From positions 682,001 through 746,000 of the forward strand of contig NZ_JODC01000005.1 in the NCBI RefSeq assembly GCF_000720765.1: DNA of 64,000 bases. The letters are read 5' to 3'. The stretch is from Streptomyces sp. NRRL S-646 (lineage in GTDB: Bacteria > Actinomycetota > Actinomycetes > Streptomycetales > Streptomycetaceae). This document shows, one piece after another, positions 1 to 9,359 of this stretch. Under the pieces are notes generated by a model. That model saw nothing but the letters and a program-made list of their open reading frames with translations. It did no database searches and was not told the DNA's origin. Positions within the stretch are counted from its first letter, which is position 1; every line of letters starts with the position of its first letter. The position numbers and the translations under genes were made by a program.

Positions 1-1189
1 CGCGGATGACGATCGCGTTCTTGCCCAGCTCCTCCGTCGCCGTGTGGTCGAAGGGGGAGTGCGGGGCCCGCTGGAAGACGACGGCGATCTCGGTGACGCG
101 CCGGCCCAGACGCTTGCCGGTGCGGAGGTAGAACGGCACGCCCGCCCAACGGCGGTTGTCCACCTCCAGCTTGATCGCCGCGTACGTGTCCGTCTTCGAC
201 TTGGCGTCGATGCCCTCCTCCTGGAGGTACCCGACCGCCTTCTCGCCGCCCTGCCAGCCCTCCGCGTACTGCCCGCGCACGGTGGCCCGGCCCAGGTCCT
301 TCGGCAGCCGAACGGCCCCGAGCACCTTGGTCTTCTCGGCGGCCAGCGCGTCCGCGTCGAAGGAGGCGGGCTCCTCCATGGCCGTAAGAGCCATCAGCTG
401 GAGGAGGTGGTTCTGGATGACGTCACGGGCGGCACCGATGCCGTCGTAGTAACCGGCCCGGCCGCCGATGCCGATGTCCTCGGCCATCGTGATCTGCACA
501 TGGTCCACGAAGGACCGGTTCCAGATCGGCTCGAACATCGTGTTGGCGAATCGCAGCGCCAGGATGTTCTGGACGGTCTCCTTGCCCAGGTAGTGGTCGA
601 TGCGGAAGACCTGGTCCGGGGCGAAGACCTCGTGGACGACCTTGTTCAGCTCCTCGGCCGACTTCAGGTCGTGACCGAACGGCTTCTCGATGACCGCACG
701 GCGCCAGGAGCCGCCGGTCTGGTCGGCGAGACCGTGCTTCTTCAGCTGCTGGATGACGACCGGGAAGGAGCGCGGCGGAACGGAGAGGTAGAAGGCGAAG
801 TTGCCGCCCGTGCCCTGTGCCTTGTCGAGCTCCTCGATGGTGCCGCGCAGCCGCTCGAACGCATCGTCGTCGTCGAAGGTGCCCTGCACGAAGCGCATCC
901 CCTGGATGAGCTGCTGCCAGACCTCTTCGCGGAACGGCGTACGGGCGTGCGCCTTGACGGCGTCGTGGACCTCGGCCGCGAAGTCCTCGTGCTGCCACTC
1001 GCGGCGGGCGAACCCGACCAGCGAGAAGCCCGGCGGCAGCAGACCCCGGTTGGCGAGGTCGTACACGGCGGGCATGAGCTTCTTCCGTGACAAATCGCCC
1101 GTGACGCCGAAGATGACCAGGCCCGACGGCCCCGCGATTCGCGGGAGCCGTCGGTCTGCAGGGTCACGCAGCGGGTTGCTGCTCGACAA
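1..1189 (-). CDS. zwf: Glucose-6-phosphate 1-dehydrogenase (3' end outside window)
   Basis: Cytoplasmic enzyme oxidising glucose-6-phosphate to 6-phosphogluconolactone, the NADPH-producing entry to the pentose phosphate pathway. The nucleotide-binding motif GVTGDL lies at residues 28-33 and the active-site segment IDHYLGKE in mid-protein. About 396 of roughly 510 expected codons are present; the C-terminus runs off the window. The start is a TTG at 1189, chosen because a GGAGG lies just upstream inside the end of tal and the frame gives the usual zwf N-terminus (MSSSNPLRDPADRR). Only 4 bases separate it from the tal stop, so it is the third gene of a tkt-tal-zwf operon and probably translationally coupled. 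Confidence 0.95.
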   Translation of the reverse strand, partial: MSSSNPLRDPADRRLPRIAGPSGLVIFGVTGDLSRKKLMPAVYDLANRGLLPPGFSLVGFARREWQHEDFAAEVHDAVKAHARTPFREEVWQQLIQGMRFVQGTFDDDDAFERLRGTIEELDKAQGTGGNFAFYLSVPPRSFPVVIQQLKKHGLADQTGGSWRRAVIEKPFGHDLKSAEELNKVVHEVFAPDQVFRIDHYLGKETVQNILALRFANTMFEPIWNRSFVDHVQITMAEDIGIGGRAGYYDGIGAARDVIQNHLLQLMALTAMEEPASFDADALAAEKTKVLGAVRLPKDLGRATVRGQYAEGWQGGEKAVGYLQEEGIDAKSKTDTYAAIKLEVDNRRWAGVPFYLRTGKRLGRRVTEIAVVFQRAPHSPFDHTATEELGKNAIVIR

Positions 1190-1193
1190 GGTT

Positions 1194-2312
1194 TCAGCCC
1201 TCCGAGGGGGCGAGGCGCTCCAGCTCCGCCTCGGTCGACTTGAGCAGGTCGTTCCAGGACGCCTCGAACTTCTCGACGCCCTCGTCCTCCAGGACCTGGA
1301 CCACGTCGTCGTACGAGATCCCGAGCTTCTCGACGGCGTCGAGGTCGGCGCGGGCCTGCTCGTACGTACCGGCGACGGCGTTGCCGGTGATCGAGCCGTG
1401 CTCCTCGGTGGCCTGCAGGGTGGCCTCCGGCATGGTGTTCACCGTGTTCGGCGCCACCAGGTCGTCGACGTAGAGGGTCGGCTTGTAGGCCGGGTCCTTC
1501 ACGCCGGTGGACGCCCACAGCGGACGCTGCTTGCGGGCGCCCGCGTTCTCCAGCTTGCTCCAGCGGTCGGAGGAGAAGACCTCCTCGTACGCCTGGTAGG
1601 CCAGACGCGCGTTGGCGACGGCGGCCTTGCCGCGCAGCGCCTTGGCGTCGTCGGTGCCGAGCGCGTCGAGCCGCTGGTCGATCTCGGTGTCCACGCGGGA
1701 CACGAAGAAGGACGCGACCGAGCGGATCAGCGAGAGGTCCAGGCCGCGCTCCTTGGCCTTCTCCAGGCCGGAGAGGTAGGCGTCCATGACCTCGCGGTAG
1801 CGCTCCAGCGAGAAGATCAGCGTGACGTTGACGCTGATGCCGAGGCCGATGACCTCGGTGATCGCCGGCAGGCCCGCCTTGGTGGCCGGGATCTTGATGA
1901 GCGTGTTCGGACGGTCGACGAGCCAGGCCAGCTGCTTGGCCTCGGCGACCGTCGCCTTGGTGTTGTGCGCCAGACGCGGGTCGACCTCGATCGACACGCG
2001 GCCGTCCTGGCCCTCGGTGGCGTCGAAGACCGGGCGCAGGATGTCGGCGGCGTCGCGGACGTCCGCCGTCGTGATCATGCGGACGGCCTCTTCGACGGTG
2101 ACCTTGCGGGCGGCGAGGTCCTCGAGCTGCTGCTCGTAACCGTCACCGGACGAGATCGCCTTCTGGAAGATCGTCGGGTTGGTGGTGACGCCCACGACGT
2201 GCTGCTGGTCGATCAGCTCGGCGAGGTTGCCGGACGTGATCCGCTTGCGCGACAGGTCGTCCAGCCAGATCGCGACGCCTTCTTCGGAGAGGCGCTGGAG
2301 TGCGTCTGTCAT
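1194..2312 (-). CDS. tal: Transaldolase
   Basis: Transfers a dihydroxyacetone unit between sedoheptulose-7-phosphate and glyceraldehyde-3-phosphate in the non-oxidative pentose phosphate pathway. The 372-residue protein has the N-terminal GVTTNPTIF motif (41-49) and the Schiff-base lysine in TLIKIPATK (Lys140). The length fits the actinobacterial long transaldolases (TalB subfamily 2). It starts with ATG 33 bases after the tkt stop and ends 4 bases before the zwf TTG, so it is the middle gene of the operon. Confidence 0.96.
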   Translation of the reverse strand: MTDALQRLSEEGVAIWLDDLSRKRITSGNLAELIDQQHVVGVTTNPTIFQKAISSGDGYEQQLEDLAARKVTVEEAVRMITTADVRDAADILRPVFDATEGQDGRVSIEVDPRLAHNTKATVAEAKQLAWLVDRPNTLIKIPATKAGLPAITEVIGLGISVNVTLIFSLERYREVMDAYLSGLEKAKERGLDLSLIRSVASFFVSRVDTEIDQRLDALGTDDAKALRGKAAVANARLAYQAYEEVFSSDRWSKLENAGARKQRPLWASTGVKDPAYKPTLYVDDLVAPNTVNTMPEATLQATEEHGSITGNAVAGTYEQARADLDAVEKLGISYDDVVQVLEDEGVEKFEASWNDLLKSTEAELERLAPSEG

Positions 2313-2345
2313 GGAATTACATCTCCTACGTGTCGTATGTGAGCG

Positions 2346-4433
2346 TCAGCGCTGGGCGGCGGTGAGGGATTCCCGCGCCTTGGCGGCCACGTTCTCCGCA
2401 GTGAAGCCGAACTCCCGGAAAAGGACCTTGCCGTCGGCCGAAGCACCGAAGTGCTCCAGGGAAACGATGCGACCGGCGTCCCCGACGTACTTGTGCCAAG
2501 TGAGGCCGATGCCCGCCTCCACCGCGACCCGCGCCTTCACCTGCGGCGGCAGAACGCTGTCCCGGTACCCCTGGTCCTGCTCCTCGAACCACTCCACACA
2601 CGGCATGGACACGACCCGCGTCGGCACCCCGTCGGCCTGCAGCTGCTCGCGCGCCTCTACGGCGACGTGCACCTCGGAACCGGTGGCGATCAGGATGACC
2701 TGCGCCTCGCCGCCCTCGGCCTCGAACAGGACGTAACCGCCCTTCGCCGCGTCCTCGTTGGGCTCGTACACCGGTACGCCCTGACGGGTCAGCGCCAGGC
2801 CGTGCGGGGCACCCTTGCCGAAGACCTTGGTGTAGCGCTTGAGGATCTCGCGCCAGGCGATCGCGGTCTCGTTGGCGTCGGCGGGACGCACGACATTGAG
2901 ACCGGGGATGGCGCGCAGGGACGCGAGGTGCTCGATCGGCTGGTGCGTCGGACCGTCCTCGCCGAGACCGATGGAGTCGTGCGTCCACACGTACGTCACC
3001 GGCAGGTGCATCAGCGCCGACAGCCGCACGGCGTTGCGCATGTAGTCGGAGAAGACCAGGAACGTACCGCCGTAGATACGGGTGTGGCCGTGCAGCGCGA
3101 TGCCGTTCATCTCCGCGGCCATGGAGTGCTCGCGGATGCCGAAGTGGATCGTGCGGCCGTACGGGTTCGCCTCCGCCAGCGGGTTGTCCGCCGGCAGGAA
3201 CGAGGAGTTCTTGTCGATGGTCGTGTTGTTCGAGCCGGCCAGGTCGGCGGAGCCGCCCCACAGCTCGGGGATGACCGCACCCAGCGCCTGCAGCACCTTG
3301 CCGGACGCGGCACGCGTCGCGACACCCTTGCCGGGCTCGAAGACGGGGAGCTTCTCCTCCCAGCCGGCGGGCAGCTCACCCGCGTTGATGCGGTCGAACT
3401 CGGCGGCGCGCTCGGGGTTGTTCTGGCGCCACAGCTGGAAGGACTTCTCCCACTCGGCCTTCGCCTCGCGGCCCCGCTCCAGCGCCTGGCGGGTGTGCTT
3501 GATGACGTCGTCGGAGACCTCGAAGGACTGCTCCGGGTCGAAGCCCAGGACGCGCTTGGTGGCCGCGACCTCGTCGTCGCCGAGCGCCGAGCCGTGCGCG
3601 GCCTCGGTGTTCTGCGCGTTCGGGGCGGGCCAGGCGATGATCGAGCGCATCGCGATGAAGGACGGCTTGTCCGTCACCTGCTTCGCGGCCTCGATCGCGT
3701 TGTAGATCGCGTGCGGGTCGAGGTCGCCGTCGGGCTTCGGGGCGATGCGCTGCACATGCCAGCCGTAGGCCTCGTACCGCTTGACGGTGTCCTCGGAGAC
3801 GGCCGTCTCGGTGTCGCCCTCGATCGAGATGTGGTTGTCGTCCCACAGCAGGATCAGGTTGCCCAGCTTCTGGTGGCCGGCCATCGAGGACGCCTCGGCG
3901 GAGATGCCCTCCTGGAGGCAGCCGTCGCCGGCGATCGCGTAGACGAAGTGGTCGAAGGGGGACTCGCCCTGCGGGGTCTCCGGGTCGAACAGGCCGCGCT
4001 CGTAGCGGGCGGCCATCGCCATGCCCACGGCGTTGGCGACACCCTGGCCCAGCGGGCCGGTCGTCGTCTCGACGCCCTTGGTGTGGCCGTACTCCGGGTG
4101 ACCGGGGGTCTTGGAACCCCACGTCCTGAAGGCCTTCAGGTCGTCCAGCTCCAGACCGAAGCCGGCCAGGTAGAGCTGTGTGTAGAGGGTCAGGGACGAG
4201 TGACCGGCGGACAGCACGAAGCGGTCGCGGGCAACCCAGTCCGGGTCGGCCGGGTCATGCCGCATCACCTTCTGGAAGAGGGTGTAGGCGGCGGGCGCCA
4301 GGCTCATCGCCGTACCCGGATGGCCGTTGCCGACCTTCTGTACGGCGTCGGCGGCCAGGACGCGGGCGGTGTCCACGGCCCGCTGGTCCAACTCGGTCCA
4401 CTCGAGGTCTGTGGTGGTCGGCTTGGTGCTCAC
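2346..4433 (-). CDS. tkt: Transketolase
   Basis: Thiamine-diphosphate enzyme that moves two-carbon units between pentose phosphate intermediates. It has 695 residues, the normal length. The ThDP-binding motif begins at GDG (169-171) and ends near Asn200; the pyrimidine-domain segment with FGIREHSMA follows in the C-terminal half. The start is GTG at 4433, preceded by GGAG (in GAGAGGAGCC). First gene of the tkt-tal-zwf operon; its promoter must lie in the 356-base gap shared with the divergent ctaB. Confidence 0.96.
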   Translation of the reverse strand: MSTKPTTTDLEWTELDQRAVDTARVLAADAVQKVGNGHPGTAMSLAPAAYTLFQKVMRHDPADPDWVARDRFVLSAGHSSLTLYTQLYLAGFGLELDDLKAFRTWGSKTPGHPEYGHTKGVETTTGPLGQGVANAVGMAMAARYERGLFDPETPQGESPFDHFVYAIAGDGCLQEGISAEASSMAGHQKLGNLILLWDDNHISIEGDTETAVSEDTVKRYEAYGWHVQRIAPKPDGDLDPHAIYNAIEAAKQVTDKPSFIAMRSIIAWPAPNAQNTEAAHGSALGDDEVAATKRVLGFDPEQSFEVSDDVIKHTRQALERGREAKAEWEKSFQLWRQNNPERAAEFDRINAGELPAGWEEKLPVFEPGKGVATRAASGKVLQALGAVIPELWGGSADLAGSNNTTIDKNSSFLPADNPLAEANPYGRTIHFGIREHSMAAEMNGIALHGHTRIYGGTFLVFSDYMRNAVRLSALMHLPVTYVWTHDSIGLGEDGPTHQPIEHLASLRAIPGLNVVRPADANETAIAWREILKRYTKVFGKGAPHGLALTRQGVPVYEPNEDAAKGGYVLFEAEGGEAQVILIATGSEVHVAVEAREQLQADGVPTRVVSMPCVEWFEEQDQGYRDSVLPPQVKARVAVEAGIGLTWHKYVGDAGRIVSLEHFGASADGKVLFREFGFTAENVAAKARESLTAAQR

Positions 4434-4789
4434 CCTGGGTCAGGGCTCCTCTCCACATGTCACGCATGTCGAATGCCGGCGCACTGGACGCCCACCGGCC
4501 GCTGTCGAGCCTACCCCCGTGAGAACGCGCATTTTTTCGAGTCATTCCAGACTGCCGGGCCCACGGGGGATCCGCCTCCCGACTGGGCAGATCGCATTCG
4601 GCAACTGAATACGGAGCGGCTCATCCGAGTGCTCAATCGAGCTCTCGATCGAGCTTCTGTACGACCCCTCCCAACACGACCCCACCCCCGCGAAGGTCGG
4701 GGTATGGGCAACGTCTACAGTGGCGTGGTACGCGCGAGCCTTTACCGGGACTTCACAGGGACGGGGCTTGCTGGGATGTCTCTGTAGGG
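4434..4789. promoter_or_regulatory. Divergent promoter region, tkt and ctaB
   Basis: A 356-base gap between divergent start codons with no credible gene. It must carry both promoters. The stretch around 4620-4660 has a short repeated TCGAGCT element around CTCGATCGAG. A weak candidate -10 for ctaB (TACAGT) lies near 4715. I could not identify a convincing -35 or a known regulator box. Confidence 0.4.
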
Positions 4790-5743
4790 GTGTGCGTGAC
4801 GGCCGTCGAATCCCGTCCAGCCGGGGTGCTGGGGGAGAGCAGGAGCTCGAGTCACCGGCCGTTCGGGGCCCGTGTCAAGGCGTTCGTGGCGCTCACCAAG
4901 CCGCGGATCATCGAGCTGCTGCTCATCACCACCGTTCCGGTGATGTTCCTGGCCCAGCAGGGCGTGCCGGACCTGACGCTGGTGCTGCTCACCTGCGTCG
5001 GCGGCTACCTCTCGGCGGGCGGCGCCAACGCGCTGAACATGTACATCGACCGTGACATCGACGCCCTCATGGACCGCACCTCGCAGCGCCCGCTGGTCAC
5101 CGGCATGGTCAGCCCGCGCGAGTGCCTCGCCTTCGGCATCACCCTCGCGGTCGTCTCTACGCTCCTGTTCGGCTTCGCCGTCAACTGGCTGAGCGCCTGG
5201 CTCTCCCTCGGTGCACTCCTCTTCTACGTCGTCGTCTACACGATGATCCTCAAGCGCCGTACCTCGCAGAACATCGTGTGGGGCGGCATCGCCGGCTGCC
5301 TCCCGGTCCTCATCGGCTGGTCGTCCGTCACCAACTCCATGTCGTGGGCGCCGGTCATCCTCTTCCTCGTCATGTTCTTCTGGACGCCGCCGCACTACTG
5401 GCCGCTGTCCATGAAGGTCAAGGAGGACTACGCGCGCGTGGGCGTGCCGATGCTGCCGGTCGTCGCCTCCAACAAGGTGGTCGCCAAGCAGATCGTGATC
5501 TACAGCTGGGTGATGGTCGCGGTCTCGCTGCTGCTGACCCCGCTCGGCTACACGGGCTGGTTCTACACGCTCGTGGCCCTGCTGGCCGGCGGCTTCTGGC
5601 TGTGGGAGGCGCACGGCCTGCAGAACCGCGCCAAGGCGGAGGTGACGGGCGCGAAGCTGAAGGAGATGCGCCTGTTCCACTGGTCCATCACCTACGTGTC
5701 GCTCCTGTTCGTGGCGGTCGCCGTGGACCCGTTCCTGCGCTAG
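4790..5743 (+). CDS. ctaB: Protoheme IX farnesyltransferase (heme O synthase)
   Basis: Integral membrane prenyltransferase attaching a farnesyl group to heme B to make heme O, the first step to heme A for aa3 cytochrome oxidase. The 317-residue protein has the UbiA-family allylic diphosphate motif NxxxDxxxD at N83, D87 and D91, a second acidic loop ([15 protein letters not shown]), and about nine hydrophobic segments. The start is GTG at 4790; an in-frame GTG at 4796 is also possible. The product would feed ctaA at 7497-8507. A strong terminator follows 43 bases after the stop. Confidence 0.95.
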   Translation: MCVTAVESRPAGVLGESRSSSHRPFGARVKAFVALTKPRIIELLLITTVPVMFLAQQGVPDLTLVLLTCVGGYLSAGGANALNMYIDRDIDALMDRTSQRPLVTGMVSPRECLAFGITLAVVSTLLFGFAVNWLSAWLSLGALLFYVVVYTMILKRRTSQNIVWGGIAGCLPVLIGWSSVTNSMSWAPVILFLVMFFWTPPHYWPLSMKVKEDYARVGVPMLPVVASNKVVAKQIVIYSWVMVAVSLLLTPLGYTGWFYTLVALLAGGFWLWEAHGLQNRAKAEVTGAKLKEMRLFHWSITYVSLLFVAVAVDPFLR

Positions 5744-5786
5744 TCCCTCTCTTTCTCCGTACGTCCTCTTTCTCTGTACGTCGTCC

Positions 5787-5824
5787 CGGGCGGGGTGCGT
5801 GGTCAAGGCCACGCACCCCGCCCG
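5787..5824 (+). terminator. Rho-independent-type terminator after ctaB
   Basis: Perfect 16-bp inverted repeat (left arm 5787-5802, right arm 5809-5824, 6-base loop). There is no U-tract, as is usual in Streptomyces. It is preceded by two near-identical copies of a 17-base unit containing CTCTTTCTC and GTACGTC (5746-5781). Confidence 0.8.
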
Positions 5825-5860
5825 TCGCCGTTTGATCTACTCGTCGGTAGCATCCTGGCC

Positions 5861-6193
5861 ATGGCAGAGACTCAGCAGGTTGACCCGAAGGCCGAGCGCA
5901 AGGTGGCGCGGCTCGCCAAGCAGATCGGCGCCTTCTCCAAGGCGCACGGCGGGGCCGAGGGCCAGGTGGCCTATATCGGCGAGCGCGGTGCGCGCATCGT
6001 CCTCGTCGGCGAGGACGGCGGCTGGGGCGACCTGGTGGCGCCCTCGTACGAGCTGGCCGAGAAGGCCGTGGAGAAGGCTGGCATCACCGTCCACGAGGAC
6101 TTCGACGGCGAGTTCGCGGCCAAGGTGAAGACGGGCCGCTACGAGTGGACGCGCATGGCCGGGATTCAGGTGGGCGGTCCGAGCAACACCTAG
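5861..6193 (+). CDS. Conserved hypothetical protein, small
   Basis: A 110-residue soluble protein with no signal peptide or membrane segment. I do not recognise a named family, but it has the look of a conserved actinobacterial core gene and sits in the conserved ctaB-ctaA neighbourhood. The N-terminus is basic and helical (KAERKVARLAKQIG) and the middle has a predicted beta-rich part (GARIVLVGEDGGWGDLV). Start is ATG at 5861, since the longer frame upstream lies inside the ctaB terminator. Probably monocistronic. Function unknown. Confidence 0.8.
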   Translation: MAETQQVDPKAERKVARLAKQIGAFSKAHGGAEGQVAYIGERGARIVLVGEDGGWGDLVAPSYELAEKAVEKAGITVHEDFDGEFAAKVKTGRYEWTRMAGIQVGGPSNT

Positions 6194-6249
6194 TGCCGGG
6201 TTCACCCGTTAGGCCCTGTGACAACAGGGCCAGCACACGGGGAGTCCGG

Positions 6250-7356
6250 ATGATCGAAACGCCGTCCCTCGTGGACCAGTACTGCCATGGCGTACTGAGG
6301 ACGGAGCTGGGCCTCGGCACCTTCGAGGCCCAGCTGTCCCGCACCGAGGGCCCGCCCGCCGCCGGCACGACCCTCTTCGACACCCAGACCGGTTTCGCCG
6401 TACGGCGCTGGTGCCCTCCGCTGCTCGGCCTGGAACCGCACTGTGCACCCGCCCGCTATCTCGCCCGCCGTCGTGAACTGGGCGTACTGGAAACGGGCCG
6501 CAGACTGCTGCGCGGCAGCGGCATCACGACGTATCTGGTCGACACGGGGCTGCCCGGTGATCTGACCGGCCCCGCCGAGCTGGCGTCCGCCGGGGCCGCC
6601 GAGGCCCGTGAGATCGTCCGCCTGGAGTTACTGGCCGAACAGGTCGCCGACACCTCAGGCACCGTGGAGTCCTTCCTCGCCAACCTCGCCGAGTCGGTGC
6701 ACGCCGCCGCCGCGAACGCCGTGGCCTTCACCTCGGTCGCGGGCCTACGGCACGGTCTGGCACTCGCGCCCGAGCCGCCCGGGCCGGGGGAGGTGCGCGG
6801 CGCCGCCGGCCGGTGGCTGGCCGGCCGCCGGGTGGGCGGCGAGCTGACCGATGCCGTACTCCTACGGCATCTGCTGTGGATCGCCGTCGCCTCCGGCCTG
6901 CCGCTCCAGCTCCACGCGGGCCTCGGTGAAGCGGGCCGGCGCATCGACCGCACCGACCCGGTGCTGCTCACCGACTTCGTCCGCGCGACGGCAGGGCTCG
7001 GCACCGACCTGATCCTGCTGCACGGCTACCCCTACCACCGCCACGCCGCCCACCTGGCCGGCGTCTTCCCGCACGTCTACGCCGACTCGGGCGCCGCCCT
7101 GGTCCGCACCGGTGCCCGCGCCGCAACCGTCCTAGCCGAGATCCTGGAACTGGCCCCCTTCGGCAAGATCCTCTTCTCCAGCGGGGCTCATGGCCTGCCC
7201 GAACTGCATGTCGTGGGAGCGCGACTGTTCCGGGAGGCCCTGGGGCGGGTGCTGGGCGGCTGGGTCGCCGACGGGGCGTGGTCCCTGGGGGACGCGCAGC
7301 GGGTGGCGGGGATGGTGGCGGCGGGCAATGCGCGCAGGGTGTATGGGCTGGGGTGA
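6250..7356 (+). CDS. FluG-like amidohydrolase-family protein with altered metal ligands
   Basis: 368 residues, resembling the amidohydrolase (TIM-barrel) domain of FluG/nodulin-type proteins: LPLQLHAGLGE, then LILLHGYPYHRHAAHLA, then an Asp in VYADSG, then FGKILFSSGAHGLPELHVVGA. In the family the N-terminal metal site is DxHxH-like and the last strand ends in SDA. Here the N-terminal site reads DQYCHG and the last strand reads SSGA, so two usual metal or catalytic positions look changed. It may be a non-hydrolytic member or use another ligand set. Start at ATG 6250, with GGGGAG just upstream; an upstream start at 6145 would overlap the preceding gene. Confidence 0.75.
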   Translation: MIETPSLVDQYCHGVLRTELGLGTFEAQLSRTEGPPAAGTTLFDTQTGFAVRRWCPPLLGLEPHCAPARYLARRRELGVLETGRRLLRGSGITTYLVDTGLPGDLTGPAELASAGAAEAREIVRLELLAEQVADTSGTVESFLANLAESVHAAAANAVAFTSVAGLRHGLALAPEPPGPGEVRGAAGRWLAGRRVGGELTDAVLLRHLLWIAVASGLPLQLHAGLGEAGRRIDRTDPVLLTDFVRATAGLGTDLILLHGYPYHRHAAHLAGVFPHVYADSGAALVRTGARAATVLAEILELAPFGKILFSSGAHGLPELHVVGARLFREALGRVLGGWVADGAWSLGDAQRVAGMVAAGNARRVYGLG

Positions 7357-7380
7357 GCTGTAGCGGGATGCGGCCCGGAG

Positions 7381-7468
7381 GCGCCCCGAAGGGGCCCGGG
7401 GCCGTGACGTCAGCGGCTCCGCGATGGGGCGCGACCAGCCACGACGGTGCCTCAGACGATCGACGGCA
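7381..7468 (+). repeat. Dispersed intergenic repeat, family A, copy 1
   Basis: The gap between the amidohydrolase and ctaA (convergent) holds a sequence that recurs in this window: GCGCCCCGAAGGGGC, then CGGCTCCGCG, then GGGGCGCGACCAGCCACGAC and CAGACGATCGACGGC. Related copies are at 49149-49252 (inverted), 58076-58140 and, degraded, 35139-35210. The GCCCC/GGGGC part can fold as a hairpin and may act as a terminator for both flanking genes. Confidence 0.7.
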
Positions 7469-7496
7469 CGTCCCCGCACTTCTCCCAGCGGAGCGC

Positions 7497-8507
7497 TTAC
7501 GCGCGTGTACCCACCGTCACCTCGGCCGAGGGGCCGGGCAGGTCGGCAACAGCTTCCGGCCGCTCCCGCAGGGCCAGCAGTACCCGCAGCACCCAGATCC
7601 AGATCAGGCCGGAGCCCAGCATGTGCAGCCCGACGAGGATCTCGGGCAGGTGCGTGAAGTACTGGACGTAGCCGATGACACCCTGCGCGAGCAGGACCAG
7701 GAACAGTTCGCGGGTGCGGGCCAGCGGGTCCTTGGGGGCGTCGACCGCCTTGAGGACGAACCACAGGGCGAAGGTCAGCGTGACCACGATCCATGCGAGC
7801 ACCGCATGCAGCTTGGCGACCGTCTCCCAGTCGATCGGGATCCGCTCGACCTCACTGGAGTCACCCGCGTGCGGTCCCGCCCCGGTGACCACCGTGCCCA
7901 CCGCGATCAGCAGCACGGTGGCGAGGACCAGGAACCACACCATCTGCTGCACCGGCTTGCCGACCAGCGGACGGGGCGCCCCGTCGCCCTCGCGGGTGCG
8001 CTGCCACATCACGACGGCGACAGCGATCAGCGCGGAGGCGAGCAGGAAGTGGGCCGCGACCGTGTACGGGTTGAGGCCGACCAGGACCACGATGCCGCCG
8101 AGCACCGCATTGCCCATGACCAGCCAGAACTGCGCCCAGCCCAGATGGGTCAGGCTGCGCCGGTACGGCTTCTCGGAGCGCGCCGCGACGATCGCCCAGC
8201 CGATGGCGGCGCACAGCACATACGTCAGCATGCGGTTGCCGAACTCGATGGCGCTGTGGAAGTTCATCTCGCCCGTCGGCGCGAGCGAGTTCGCGGTGCA
8301 CTTGGGCCAGGTCGGGCAGCCGAGCCCGGAGCCGGTCAGCCGCACCGCACCGCCGGTGACCACGATGACCACCGACATGACGAGCGCGGAAAGAGCCGAC
8401 CGCTGGACCGTCCGGGGCTCGGGGGTCCAGCGTGCGGCGATGAAGGAGAGCGGGTTGCGCAGGGCCGCCACGGCGTCGGCACGGGTCACGTTTGGCACGC
8501 GTTCCAT
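7497..8507 (-). CDS. ctaA: Heme A synthase (COX15/CtaA family)
   Basis: Membrane monooxygenase converting heme O to heme A, the partner of ctaB. 336 residues from ATG 8507 with about eight membrane segments. The first loop after TM1 carries the paired cysteines (GLGCPTWPKC) typical of CtaA; conserved histidines follow in MNFHSAIEFGNR, TLAKLHAVLAW and VGLHMLGSG, positions that bind heme in the family. A GTG at 8528 gives 7 more residues and cannot be excluded; neither start has a strong ribosome-binding site. Confidence 0.93.
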   Translation of the reverse strand: MERVPNVTRADAVAALRNPLSFIAARWTPEPRTVQRSALSALVMSVVIVVTGGAVRLTGSGLGCPTWPKCTANSLAPTGEMNFHSAIEFGNRMLTYVLCAAIGWAIVAARSEKPYRRSLTHLGWAQFWLVMGNAVLGGIVVLVGLNPYTVAAHFLLASALIAVAVVMWQRTREGDGAPRPLVGKPVQQMVWFLVLATVLLIAVGTVVTGAGPHAGDSSEVERIPIDWETVAKLHAVLAWIVVTLTFALWFVLKAVDAPKDPLARTRELFLVLLAQGVIGYVQYFTHLPEILVGLHMLGSGLIWIWVLRVLLALRERPEAVADLPGPSAEVTVGTRA

Positions 8508-8585
8508 CGTAGGGGGCTGCTTGTGCACGCTTTCACGAGGGTCCCTGACGCGCCCGTCCTCCGGACCGCTCCCTGCTGCGCCCGG

Positions 8586-9359
8586 CTACTCCCAGCGGAA
8601 GAACTTCCCGGCCACCGCCAGCCCGACGACCGCCCACACCCCCAGAATCCCCAGGTTCCCCCAGGGCATCCCGGCTCCGTGCTGCAGTACGTCCCGCAGC
8701 CCGTCCGACAGGGCCGAGATGGGCAGCAGCCCCAGCACGTCCTGCGCCCCCTGCGGGAACTTGTCCATCGGCACGATCACGCCGCCGCCCACGAGCAGCA
8801 GCAGGAAGACCAGGTTGGCGGCGGCCAGGGTGGCCTCCGCCTTCAGCGTGCCCGCCATGAGGAGCCCGAGGCCCGAGAAGGCCGCCGTGCCCAGGATGAG
8901 CAGGAGCAGGACGGCTGCCGGGTTGCCGTGCGGGGACCAGCCCAGCGCGAAGGCGATCACCGTCAGGAGGATCACCTGAAGGATCTCCGTGACCAGCACC
9001 GACGCCGTTTTCGCCGTCATCAGGCCCCAGCGGGGGAGCGGCGAGGAGGCCAGGCGCTTCAGGACGCCGTAGCGGCGCTCGAAGCCCGTGGCGATCGCCT
9101 GGCCTGTGAACGCCGTCGACATCACGGCGAGCGCCAGGATGCCGGGGGTAAGGAAGTCGACGGCCTTGCCCGCACCCGTGTCGACGATGTCCACGGAGCT
9201 GAACAGGACCAGCAGGAGGGTCGGGATCACGACCGTCAGGAGGAGCTGTTCGCCGTTGCGCAGCAGCATCTTCGTCTCGAGCGCGGCCTGGGCCGCGATC
9301 ATGCGCGGGAGTGGGGCCGCGCCGGGCTTCGGCGTGTACATACCGGTGGCCGTGGTCAC
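8586..9359 (-). CDS. ABC transporter permease (ABC-2 drug exporter type)
   Basis: 257-residue membrane protein with six hydrophobic segments and the ABC-2 layout: N-terminal cytoplasmic part, then VIPTLLLVLFSSVD, ERRYGVLKRLASSPLPR coupling region, and LLLLLVGGGVIVPMDKFP near the C-terminus. It pairs with the ATPase at 9449-10372 to form an exporter, substrate unknown. Start is GTG 9359, with AAGGAG 8 bases upstream. That site lies in a 30-bp duplicate of the ATPase 3' end (9360-9389), so the two genes were probably once GTGA-overlapped and have been separated by an insertion. Confidence 0.88.
   Translation of the reverse strand: MTTATGMYTPKPGAAPLPRMIAAQAALETKMLLRNGEQLLLTVVIPTLLLVLFSSVDIVDTGAGKAVDFLTPGILALAVMSTAFTGQAIATGFERRYGVLKRLASSPLPRWGLMTAKTASVLVTEILQVILLTVIAFALGWSPHGNPAAVLLLLILGTAAFSGLGLLMAGTLKAEATLAAANLVFLLLLVGGGVIVPMDKFPQGAQDVLGLLPISALSDGLRDVLQHGAGMPWGNLGILGVWAVVGLAVAGKFFRWE

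Noticed and set aside
2451..4787. Very long open frame (778 codons) on the plus strand opposite tkt
   Set aside because: Antisense shadow of a highly G+C-rich gene; composition is Arg/Gly/Val/Leu-biased with no motif, and tkt on the other strand is certain.
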